A program made the translations under genes and the position numbers. A stretch of DNA of 64,000 bases. Source: Portunus trituberculatus (taxonomy: Eukaryota > Arthropoda > Malacostraca > Decapoda > Portunidae). The stretch spans positions 24,404,043 to 24,468,042 of the forward strand of contig NC_059292.1 in assembly GCF_017591435.1 (NCBI RefSeq), read 5' to 3'. The notes beneath the pieces are model-generated. The model was given only the letters and a program-made list of their open reading frames with translations. It had not been told where the DNA came from and did not search any database. Positions 11,065-25,193 of this stretch are shown piece after piece (position 1 is the first letter of the stretch; every line of letters starts with the position of its first letter).

Positions 11065-11377
11065 GTCATTGGCTGAGGTGTAGCGTGGGAGTGACGTCAC
11101 AGCCGTATGCGCTGCTGATTGGGTCACGCACGTCAGGCAGCAACAGCTGGGCTGGGAAGGTTACTATTCTTTGGCACAGAATTGAGCAGGTATCTCGCTA
11201 CTTTTTTTCACGTATTTTCACTTGACTTTGCACCTTGCTGTAGGTACCTAGAAGGTCGAATTTGGCTTGGCCGGCATCACCATATGACTTTTACACCCCT
11301 CTACTCCATGGAGCAGCCGCTATCTCAAAATCTCAAATTTCAGGGTTACGATTGTTTGGCACGCGGGGCCTCATATG
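10598..11377. repeat. Foldback repeat / MITE with long inverted arms
   Basis: The segment 10598-10640 (CATATGAGGCCCTGCGTGCC...) is repeated in reverse complement at 11335-11377 (...GGCACGCGGGGCCTCATATG). The two arms differ at only a few positions and similarity fades inward over another 30 bases. The interior holds a (GA)n tract at 11022-11062. No coding capacity and no clear target duplication, so superfamily unknown. Confidence 0.7.
11022..11062. repeat. (GA)n microsatellite
   Basis: About 20 GA units within the foldback repeat. Confidence 0.95.
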
Positions 11378-12644
11378 TCTCAAGGCTTGAGGAGGTGAGC
11401 AAGAAAAGTTGCCAGATACCTCTACTTGCCCCAGGACCATTAGTGAGGGGGAGAGATTCAAACGTTTAGCACGGAAAAATCATGATTCCTGGAACAATCC
11501 CTGCCTCTTCGCACGCAATGCAACAATCGTCCTGAAACGATCACTGTACGTTAAGGGTTAAGGGGATAGATAACAAAAATTTGATTAAAAACCCAAGATC
11601 ATGAGTATTTGAGATTATAGTAAAACTAAATTGTACTGACATGTAGAGCGAGACTGAGAATCTGTGTGACGCTGCCATATCTCTCATTACTTCAAGGAAA
11701 AATGGAATAACTGTTCTTGATTCAATTTAATGCATGACTTTACTAAAAAAAAATGAGGTGGGTGGGACAAGACATGAAGATGCCATAGGTAAATTAAATA
11801 CAGTAAAGGTGCTGGTTATAAAAGTGAAAATGAGGCTGATAATTTACTTAATATTTATTATTATGTCCTCTCGAGATATCCAGTGTAATATAATGAGTGG
11901 GGAAAAGAAACGCTGATAAGGTTGTGGTGCTGTGATGCATATCTTGTTTGCGCTGGGACAGATCCTCTTCACTTTGGCTCAGTGTGTCATTTCATCGTGG
12001 TGACCAGATGAAAAGTGAGTTAATTAGCACCTGCGTGGTGACCTGACTCATTCCCCTTCCCCCGGGGAAATCCCACCTCAGGTCGAGTGGCAACGTCGCC
12101 TGATCTGATATGCCACATCGTCATACATATCCATGAAATACCTTAATTTGATTTGGTATATAGCACTTATTTGTATCACCTGCTATTTAATGAAATAGTC
12201 AGAATATTCTTAGAACACCATTTGTTGATAATATTATGATTAAAGAACCATGAGTAGTATAGGCTGAATGTTTTGATTCGAAATCTGGCAGAATGGCGAA
12301 CAACACCCTATGGGTCAGTACAATTTAGTTTTACTATAGTACATCATCAGCTTTCACAATCATCTGGCAACACTCTGACTAATTCTCAAAGGAATCACTG
12401 AATTCTAAGTCATTTTCCCAGATTTAGATGCCATGTGGTTGTGGCCCACGTGGAATTTAAATCCCACACACTGGACTGACGTTTTCAGCACATTTATAGG
12501 TGTAGGAATAATCTTTTCATGATTTTTTCTAATTGAAGTGCATTGTGAACTTAAGCAATTCCACCACCAGGAATGTGGATGTTTAGCCTAGTCTGTGGAG
12601 TGCTCAGTGGCTCGACAACCTCCCGAGAAAGATGTATGCATGTC

Positions 12645-13738
12645 ATGGCGGATTATTCCCCCAAGAAATCTTTGTTCTCAGACCCTCACAGGCTTGCTAT
12701 AGGATGAGAATGCCCAGCAAAGGACTTAAAAAGAAAACGGAATACATACAGAAAGCAAGAGAAGTAAAAAACGGAAGACTGAAGAGACAGGCAGAGACAG
12801 AAATGGAAAATGTGATACGGCAAGTGCACCTCCCTCGGCACCTAATGCTGCAGCCGCTACTCCAAACACAAATTCTAGTCAAAAGAGAGAACAGATTCTT
12901 TCATCTCCTACAAAAAGAACATCTGCCTCTGATGAACATGTTATAGTCCAGAAGAAGGTGTTTGAGGATATTGCACATAACATTGCGTGTAAGGTTTGTA
13001 AAGAAGGTAATATGCGCTGCAAATTTATTTTAACCAAATTCACAACTCTGTAATAATACAGTGCCACTAAGGTAAGTTTATTGTGGTAAATAATACTTCC
13101 TACAACCAAGTGGAATGCAGAGAAAAAAGAATTAGTAAAGTAATGCTAATCTATGCTGCAATGATGTGCAGCTTTGCAAATAGTGATGTAGAAAAGATTT
13201 GTAGCCTCCTTAGCATCAAGCACTTTGCTCGCAAGACGTACACACATTATTACACTTTCATCAAAGAACAAACATTAGAGCACATAAAAGATGTGTTCAA
13301 GAGAAGCAGGGAAGCTTTGTTCCATTATTATTCAGAAGAACTTGACAGACAACCTGATGTGTCAGGTGATCTTGACATGGATGTCAGCTTTGATGGCACA
13401 TGACACAAACGTGGGAAAATGACACCATGATAAAAAGATACCTTAGAGGATTTACGCAAAATCCAAATGAACCTTCCCATAGCAGAATATGGCTCTATTA
13501 CTCAAAACACCTTGCTACAACAAAGAGTAAGCTGGATTTTACTGCAGCCCAGGTGGCAGGTGAATACAATGCTGGCTACATGGATGCTAATATAAATACA
13601 AATGTTGGAGTTCCACTTACTTCCATAGTGCAGAAGTACTTGGAACAGAAGAATACAACAATGGACATGCCATTAAGAAAGAAAATGGGGAATAGGATCT
13701 TTCAGATGGACCTTGACTACACTCCATGGGGTCATTGA
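12645..13738 (+). pseudogene. Mutator-like (MULE) transposase, decayed and internally deleted
   Basis: A possible start is ATG 12645 (MADYSPKKSLF). After frameshifts, the frame around 12880-13055 reads VFEDIAHNIACKVCKEGNMRCKF, a zinc-ribbon CxxC segment. Positions 13083-13403 encode an α-helical region (VEKICSLLSIKHFARKTYTHYY) ending MDVSFDGT. In Mutator-like transposases this DGT is followed by W-x-K-R-G; here the Trp codon is replaced by TGA and the catalytic core beyond it is deleted. The reading resumes at 13430-13738 with NPNEPSHSRIWLYYSKHL and AAQVAGEYNAGY, the C-terminal part of the same family. Non-functional relic inside the RNF103 intron. Confidence 0.7.
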
Positions 13739-14131
13739 TGTGACAGCATTCACCTTTAGTTGCCGTTTTCTCATTTGTTAAGATATCAACATTCAAGTTA
13801 AGATTTCTCTCTTATCTTCTGACCAATTTTAATGATTCTTTTTGTAAACTATTTGTAATTGAAAGCAATACAAATGTACTAGAGTAAATTTGACATTTTC
13901 ATTGAAATTATGTAATACAATTTTCAAATTAATGGAAAATTTTTTTTTTCTGAAGTGGATTGGTTATTGCATATATAAAAATTATGTAGAAAATTGTATG
14001 GGAAAAGTTCCTTCACAGTATTTTACCTTAACCATTTGAGAATTAAAGTAAACCTTTTGGGACTGAATCTTTCTATTGATGTTTGGGTCATATTAATTCA
14101 AAATTTATTTGGAAAATTCAAAATATATATA

Positions 14132-14790
14132 CAGTGGAGACTCAATACTCAAACATCTAAATACTCGAACGCAAAAGTTCGATTTAATACTAAAAAATAT
14201 ACCTGATAGTCGAACGTCCACACCCGTGGTTGTAAATAAAGGCTCCCTGGTGTCCCCTTTCCCCCTCTGCCAGTTGTGACTTGTGTTGCTGCAGTCATCA
14301 GAATAACATTTTCCTACATTTTATTTACAGTTTTTTATTTATAAACTTACATTAACACCAAAGGCTTATTAGCGGTGAAAATATCTGGAAATCAAACGGC
14401 CGCAAATTTGGCTGTATACAAAGCTCTGTCATCTCCCTTCTCACAGCCGCCACTGTACTGTTTTGATGCTGTATTACTGTAATACCGGTATACCAGATGG
14501 TGGTGCGCATCACTAATCCTACCGCAGTCTTGAGATAACAACAATCTTCTGCGTTCTGCGGGTAGTTTTTTAATTTAGAAACTTACAATGACACCAGAGA
14601 GGCTTAGTAGTGATGAAAATAAGGAATCTGGTGAGAGTGCAAGTGTTAGTGAACCACAGCACTCCATTAGTGGATTTACAGGAATCACACCAGGAGAAAA
14701 GTTACAAAAGACATTTTCATGGATGGTGACTCATCCTCCAGACAAGGTCATCTAACAATGATAAAAGTTTCTAAATGAAACTGTGTTCCC

Positions 14791-14795
<5 letters not shown>
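14132..14795. mobile_element. TA-targeted MITE (CAGTGGAGACTC family), right end lost
   Basis: Left end CAGTGGAGACTCAATACTC preceded by TA. The interior matches 8110-8964, including the short Tigger start (ATG 14587, MTPERLSSDENKESGES). The right end is missing and runs directly into a (TA)n tract. Confidence 0.8.

Positions 14796-14877
<82 letters not shown>
14796..14877. repeat. (TA)n microsatellite
   Basis: About 41 TA units replacing the right end of the preceding MITE. Confidence 0.97.
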
Positions 14878-14879
<2 letters not shown>

Positions 14880-15292
14880 TTACCTATCCCCCTTACACAA
14901 ACACAGCATTAATAGTGGGAAGAGAGTGAAAATTGACAGACAGCTCAGAGTACCTAAGTTCATGGAAGTTGTTTTACCTAGGGAGTGGCAAAGTTCCCAT
15001 TCTAAATTATTAGTAAAGAACTCCAAGGATGTTCAATGTAGAAGATGGGGGACAGTTCAGTGTCAGTTAACAAGAGGTGATAGTTATTTGGAAAGGTTAT
15101 ATGTAATATTTGGTAGAACTGAGCTTTTGAGGCACTGAATAACACTAAAGTTTCCTCTGTTCCAATCAGAAATTACAGAAAGATGCTGACATTTGGTTCT
15201 CCAAATGATTATCTGCATGAAAGGTTTGCCTTTTATATCTGGAGAAGTTGTTATTGTCTTTGAAACTGAAAGTTCCTCCACCACTTCACCAG
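14878..15292. other. Intron segment upstream of RNF103 exon
   Basis: Contains an open frame at 14926-15138 with no recognisable relative, so not called a gene. The polypyrimidine-rich TTCCTCCACCACTTCACCAG just before 15293 serves as the exon acceptor. Confidence 0.5.
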
Positions 15293-15418
15293 ATTCCTCA
15301 CATGGTGTACATCTCAGAGCTCCTGAATCCCCCACTGCTGATTGCTGCTTTGGGCCTGCGCTTCTCAACACGCATCAAACTGGCATCCTTCACTGTAAAG
15401 AAGGAAGAGAAAGAGCAG
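15293..15418 (+). CDS. RNF103: RNF103-like E3 ubiquitin ligase, short internal exon
   Basis: A 126-bp, 42-codon exon, phase 0 at both ends. The acceptor is CACTTCACCAG and the donor CAG|GTAAGG is near-consensus. It encodes IPHMVYISELLNPPLLIAAL, then a basic stretch ending KKEEKEQ. The hydrophobic strand, the PP pair and the following basic strand match the RNF103 segment directly after the previous exon. Joined to the flanking exons it keeps one frame without indels, which is strong support for the splice choice. Inferred location is the ER lumen before the multi-pass membrane region. The exon is too short to be found by open-frame length alone. Confidence 0.8.
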
Positions 15419-15489
15419 GTAAGGTGGCATTGCGTTTATAGTTTTGTTTTACTGGTTCAGAATACTAAGTCTCTTCAAGCTTTATAGTA

Positions 15490-15893
15490 CAGGCAACCCC
15501 CGTTTAACGAAGGGGTTACGTTCCTAAAACACACTTCGTTAAGCGAAACTTCGTTAAGCGAATCGATTATAACAAGTTTAACCCCTGATTTGAACTTTCA
15601 TTGAGAGTAAGCAAAGCGAGAGTGCATCATAGAACAGTAAAAGGTTTAATGAAAGTAAAAATTATGAAGTTAAACATTAGCTAGTTTAATTTAAGTCATT
15701 ATAATGTACACTAATGTATGTATGTATGTAACTTTATAATGTTGATGATCTTAACTTTATGAAGGGAGGAAGAGTGAAACGGGAAAGACACTAACCGGCA
15801 ACCTGTGGAATATAAACAAAGTGCGCATCATGGTACTGCATACAAAACTTATGTACCACATATCCACAAGGCTTTCCATTTTATCCATTGTAT
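15490..15893 (-). mobile_element. Tigger-derived MITE (CAGGCAACCCCC family), partial copy
   Basis: Starts CAGGCAACCCCCGTTTAACG at 15490 after a TA, and follows the family sequence to the remnant encoding TMDKMESLVDMWY on the minus strand. It then stops at about 15893 where the other copies continue. The region beyond leads within 60 bases into the 3' end of the Tigger transposase on the same strand. So this is either a MITE interrupted by a Tigger or the true 3' end of that Tigger. Confidence 0.7.
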
Positions 15894-15952
15894 ACGTTAC
15901 GAGAGTCTGTGACTGGCGAGTGGCTTGGCGTGGTAGTGGTGGGGAGCCGTGA

Positions 15953-17961
15953 CTACTGGCTACTTGCTCCCTCCTCCACTGTTTGTGCATCACCCCCAGC
16001 ACTGAGTGCAACCTCAGCTTCAAAGCCATCAAAATCCAGAGCGATGTCATCTTCTTGTAAAAGGCCCAGCAGGTCGTCGACATCCTCTTCATCTTCACCT
16101 GGTTCAGCTGTTATGTTAGCCAGAGCATTGGCAGCCTGTGATTGACTGAAGTATCCTGTGATCAGTGACTGGTGGCGAGCATTAACACGAGACATGTAGA
16201 GGTCTTTATAAATGTTCATCACTTGATCAAGAGATGGCTGTAATATGCTGCGTGGATATGGGCGCCTGTCATATTCCTCCAGTTGTTCAGTCAGCCGTGA
16301 GAAGGTGGTGAGAATCTCCGTCAGTTGCCTAGTTGTCGGTTTGCCTGACTGAACATTTTGCTCCTGCTGTCCATCCTCTTCAGGATCATTTTGAGCTTCA
16401 TCTTCCTCAAGCATCTCAATAGTAGCCTCCTCTTGATGGATACCAATAATTTCTTGCAAGTCACTGGCCTCCACAGCCGAAAAGCCAGGTGCAGGGATCA
16501 GACGTGCAGCTTCTACAGTCTGCGAGAGAGTGTGGTGGCTTCCTGCTGGCACCCATGCACAGCTGTTCCGACCTCACCTAACAAAAACTTCCAAGCGTGT
16601 AACACTGTAGCTTTGTTTATTTTCTGCCAGGCCTTCACAATGCGGTCAACAGCATTCTTAATGTTGTAGTTTTTCAAAAACTGGTTCACAGTTAACACTT
16701 CTCGGGTCTGAGATGGTGGTGGGTCTGAACTGGTGCTGGCGATCGGTTCATCGGGCTCATCCTGGTCACATACACTTAGCTCAGCCTCAATCCTCTCTAG
16801 TTCTTGTAGCGAGTCAGTCTTGACACGCATGTCATCATAGAGAGACTGATAATAAAAGAGCTTGACGTTGCAGATGAACTCTTTATCAAGAGGCTGTAGA
16901 AGTGATGTTGTATTAGGCGGGAGGAAGACAACTTTTACATTAGGATGATGCCCTATTAGGAGTTTACCATGCCCCGGAGCATTATCCATACATAGCAGCA
17001 CCTTGAAATCTAAATTCTTCCTCTTGCAATAACTCTGGGCATCAGGGACAAAATGATTGTCGAACCAGTCAGTGCACAGTGCCGACGTGACCCAAGCCTT
17101 CTTATTACTGGCCCAATAAACATTAAGCTGGTTCATATTGCAATTCCTGTATGCTCTAGGCTTAGCAGAGCGATAGATGACTTGGGGCTTCATCAAACAG
17201 TCGCCACTTGCATTAGCTGTGAATAAAACAGTAATGCGGTCCTTGGAAGGCTTCACACCCCTAGCTTGTCTTTCATTCTTGGCGATGAGGGTTGATTTTG
17301 GTGCCCGCTTCCAGTAAATCCCAGTTTCATCACAGTTAAAAATCTGGTCACGGCTGTAACCGCCTTCAGTCACAAGACGTTGAAAAATCTCTGGGTAAGT
17401 TCTGGCTGCTTCCTCATCTGCTGATCTGCTTTCACCATGCTTCAGGGCATACTTAACTTCATATCTTTTCTTAAATGCTGCTAGCCAGCCTACAGAAGCC
17501 GCAAAATGGGGTGGAGGGTTAACATTTTTCTTACGGCACACTGAATCAAAGTACAGCCGTGCTTGTGATCTTATTGCAGGGCCAGAAAGATCACCCTTCT
17601 CTCGATCCCTTCTGATTACCCATTCATTTAGGTAATGTTCCATGATTGCAAGCAATCTGTTGCGCTGTGAAGTATCAGCCAGTGTGCGTGCTGAGGGAAA
17701 CCGAGAAAACACCTTCACGGAAGCAGCCAAGTTTTCTTTATTTTTGCGCACTGATCGTACTGTTGATTCAGGACAGTTAAACTTACGCATTATGTCACAT
17801 GTTCTTGCACCATTGTTCATCATCTGAACCATTTCTTTCTTTTCCTGGAGAGTATATTTTCTGAGCTTCACTCCCTTTCGATATTCACGCTTCTCACGTC
17901 CACCACGTTTTTCACCAGAGTTTCCACCACGATTTCCGCCACTACCACTTACAGAACTCAT
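15953..17961 (-). pseudogene. Tigger transposase, nearly intact (single frameshift)
   Basis: A 482-codon frame from ATG 17961 to 16513 encodes a glycine/arginine-rich N-terminus, a psq HTH (YTLQEKKEMVQMMNNGART), the second CENP-B HTH (FAASVGWLAAFKKRYEVKYA) and the DDE domain: FNCDETGIYWKRAP, LLCMDNAPGH and LPPNTTSLLQPLDKEF. At about 16513-16552 the reading shifts by one base to a second frame that runs to 15953 with an acidic C-terminus. Joined, the protein is about 670 residues, normal for Tigger. In other Tiggers the residue after PLD is usually Q; here it is K. All visible DDE-proximal motifs are preserved, so the copy is young. A 5' terminal repeat was not clearly found upstream, where sequence runs into (TA)n at 18239. 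Confidence 0.88.
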
Positions 17962-18238
17962 GTTCCTTGTTATTTCAAGTTATTGTACTGCCACTAGAAT
18001 GTTTTCACTTTAACAACAAAAGTAAATATGCACCACAACACAACAAAATCGCAAAATTGTTGTTGACCCAGCTTCTGCCCTGATGTGACCGACCCAAGCC
18101 AACCATTAAACTGGCGCGCCAGCCTATGCGCATGCGTGAGATGTTCATTTACCACCGCTAGATGGCAGAAGGCGGGAAATTTGAAGTAGGCGCGAGATGC
18201 TAAATTCGCGAAACTATATTACGCGAGATGACCGTTCA

Positions 18239-18316
<78 letters not shown>
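18239..18316. repeat. (TA)n microsatellite
   Basis: About 39 TA units between the Tigger upstream region and the next MITE. Confidence 0.97.
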
Positions 18317-20681
<2,365 letters not shown>

Positions 20682-20739
20682 AACAATGTGGAACAGGTGG
20701 GTTGGTGGGTGATGGAAAGAAACTCAGGAGTAGCAGGAG

Positions 20740-20983
<244 letters not shown>

Positions 20984-20984
20984 T

Positions 20985-21830
20985 GTGGGTCTTACTGAAA
21001 CAAAACTGAGAGAGGGAGAAGACCTGATGAAGGTTGGAGAAGGAAATATAACGTTTGGAAAAGAAATAGAGTAGGTAAGATGGGAGGAGGAGTGATGTTG
21101 CTGGTTAAAAAGATATAAAGGTGGATCAAGTGAAAAAGGTATGGGAAAGGCAGAAGTGCTAAAGATCAGAGCAGAAACTAATGAAGGAAAAAAGAGGCAC
21201 TACATAGTGGTGTACGTACCACCTAAGACAAATGCATGGTCAGTACAGGAATATGAAGAAATGATAAGTGATACAGGAACATGTCTGGAAGAAATGTTGG
21301 GTGGCTGTGAACGAACTATAATGATGGGAGATTTTAATTGTAAAGAGGTGTGTTGGGAGGACTGGTCAATGGAAGGATCAGAGACAACATGGGGAAATAC
21401 ACTATTGACACTGGCAATGGAAAATGTGTTAACTCAGTGGGTCAAAGAAGATACTAGGTTTGGAGGAGAGGGAGCATCGTCAAGACTGGACTTGGTCTTT
21501 AGTACAGAGCCAATGGTCATTGAGGAGATGAGGGTGGAGTGCCCTTTAGCAAAGAGTGATCATGCAGTTTGTGGGGATGAAGAAATGAAGAATATAAAGT
21601 GGGAAGATGGAATTATGCATTCTTTAACCACCCACGAAAGGTGAAAATCTGCCAAGTAGTGCGGATTAAGCAGTGGGAAAGTTACAAAAGAGCAAGAAAT
21701 GAATATGTGTTGATTAGAAGAGAAGAAAGAAAGAAACAAGAAAAGGATATAATTGATAAATGTAAAGACCAACCAAGGCTTTTTACAGACATGTGAACAA
21801 CAACATCAAAAATAGAGAAAGTATTGAAAG
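20985..21830 (+). pseudogene. CR1-like LINE, endonuclease fragment
   Basis: Encodes an AP-endonuclease-like (EEP) domain: VGLTETKLREGEDL, then VVYVPPKTNAW, MMGDFNCKEVCWEDW (catalytic D and N), SRLDLVFST and SDHAV. The spacer region follows in a shifted frame (KRARNEYVLIRREERKKQEKDIIDKC) before the copy ends near 21830, ahead of the RT. There are frame breaks near 21075-21140 and 21620. It is the same family as the LINE at 30430-34195. Confidence 0.82.
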
Positions 21831-23461
<1,631 letters not shown>

Positions 23462-23579
23462 TTCTCAGGGCCTCACATTTTTCACCCAAACGTTTTCTTT
23501 TCCTTTTGCCAAAAAGTTTATTTTCGTGCTTTTTTCAGTGTCCTCACTCAGACTTGACAAATCTAATGATAATTATTAA

Positions 23580-24253
23580 CCTTTTCCCAGCTGCAGGGCA
23601 GATGAGTGTATGTACTACCAAATAGAAAATTGTCTATATATAGATTCTGTGAACTTTCATCCATACATCAATATATAGTTTACCCACAAATGGGCAAATC
23701 CAGAGTGACATCTATATATAGACTCTGCCACAAAACTGAATAAACAGTTGATTCTACATGCAAAAGTTATTTATGTTTGATTGACGATAATGTATGTCAG
23801 TACATTTCTATGAATGTTTGGAGGTACTCACATCCAGGACTTGTGACCTGGATGTAATTTACTTCTCTTTTTGCTTCTTAATTTTTACATACATGCTTTG
23901 TGGATGCTCATTTTTAGGCAATGCTAATGGTGTGTGGTACAGTTCTTTCTCTTTGACACGATGGACTAATAATGAGAAATAAAAAAAAGATTCCCAATAT
24001 TATTTTCTATGTGTAGCACATATACCACCAACAAAGCACAAGCAGTGACCAGCCTTGAGAGGCAATATTGGCAAGTGTTTAGGTATTTCAAAGAAGAAAT
24101 ACTAATTATTTATTTTATTAATTTTATTACTTGTAAGGAATAGTCTATATATAGACTTAGTGTGGTAAAATCTGAACAATTGTCTATACAGACAATCCAA
24201 CAAAGAGTTCTAATTTCAAAACATCTATATATAGATCCTCCACCAGGAAGGGT
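23580..24253. mobile_element. piggyBac-type MITE with TTAA target duplication
   Basis: A 674-bp element flanked by TTAA at 23576-23579 and 24254-24257. The ends are CCTTTTCCCAGC (left) and the complement of ACCCTTCCTGG (right), similar to piggyBac termini. It encodes no transposase. Four perfect copies of the 12-bp palindrome TCTATATATAGA lie at 23633, 23711, 24144 and 24224, with a degenerate fifth near 24183. Confidence 0.75.
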
Positions 24254-24448
24254 TTAATTGTATATTTCACATTTAAGTCTCTTACATGTACCCCTAAGCA
24301 TTCACAGGTGTTTTTTTTTTTTTTTTTTTTTTAGCAGGACTTGGTTAGTTTTTCACAATTACACAAGAAGACCAATATTCCCATTGTCTGTGCACATCTA
24401 AATAGTTTGACCACATTTGTTTGGTTTACAACAAAGAAGGTTGATATA
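24254..24448. other. AT-rich spacer with poly(T)
   Basis: Contains a T run at about 24310-24332; otherwise unremarkable. Confidence 0.5.
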
Positions 24449-25107
24449 CAGTAAAGGTAACTCTCAATTTACACGATAGATGCGTTCCAAGAGGTATTGC
24501 GTATATCAAAATTCGCGTAAAACAAATTTGTAATTCTCATAAGAAACAATAGATAATAGGGGAGATGCAGGATGTGGTCCAAAAAAATTTGTACAAAATA
24601 CTCTATTTATTTGGCTAAATTAACATGTTTTTATTATTTACCATTCTAAATACTAGAAGTGTATTTAAAGTAAAGGGAAAAGCAGGAAATAATAAGAGAA
24701 AGCAAAAAATAATAAGAGAAAACAACAAAACAAAGAATATGTAAACACAACACTCATTGCATCACTGCCTTCACCACTCACACCACAGTCAGTCACCATC
24801 TTCCTCTGAGCTTTTCCACTTTATCAAAAATCCACTTATCAAAAATAACCCCACGTTATAAAAGTAAACACTAGTAAAAAAATAAACGCAGGATGCCAAT
24901 GTCTTCACCCCTCACAAGCACTTGCCATCACTGTCCACTCTCTGGCGCGCAGTTTGAAATTGTGTCTGGCAGTCAGTTTGAATATGCAGTTGGGCCAAAT
25001 TGTGTATAAGCAAACCGATCACGCAAATTTAATTAATTACAATATTTTTTCGGTCACGTATCAACAAAAATGTGTAAATTAAACACACATAAATCAAGAG
25101 TTACCTG
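24449..25107. mobile_element. TA-targeted MITE (CAGGTAACTC family), intact empty-site copy
   Basis: Ends are CAGTAAAGGTAACTCTCAA and the complement of the right end (AATCAAGAGTTACCTG), bounded by TA. The interior contains CCATTCTAAATACTAGAAG at 24641-24659, which is the uninterrupted version of the site where the MITE at 49327 is inserted. Other copies at 49298-50804 and 50893-51522. Confidence 0.82.
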
Positions 25108-25193
25108 TACATGCATATTGCCTGAGTAAGATCTATAAAAGATTTTAAAATTTAAGTCAAAAGCAACTTGAGCCCCCTTGTCTTTTGTTGCAG

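Larger units (their letters stand above)
9421..15292 (+). other. RNF103 intron (5.9 kb), repeat-filled
   Basis: GT...AG interval between two phase-0 exon edges. It holds a (CT)n tract, a foldback repeat (10598-11377), a decayed MULE (12645-13738), a TA-targeted MITE (14132-14795) and (TA)n. The parts 9430-10007, 11380-12640 and 13740-14130 are AT-rich and show nothing recognisable. Confidence 0.7.

Noticed and set aside
14926..15138. 70-codon open frame just upstream of an RNF103 exon
   Set aside because: Not homologous to the RNF103 segment expected here, and the neighbouring exons join perfectly without it.
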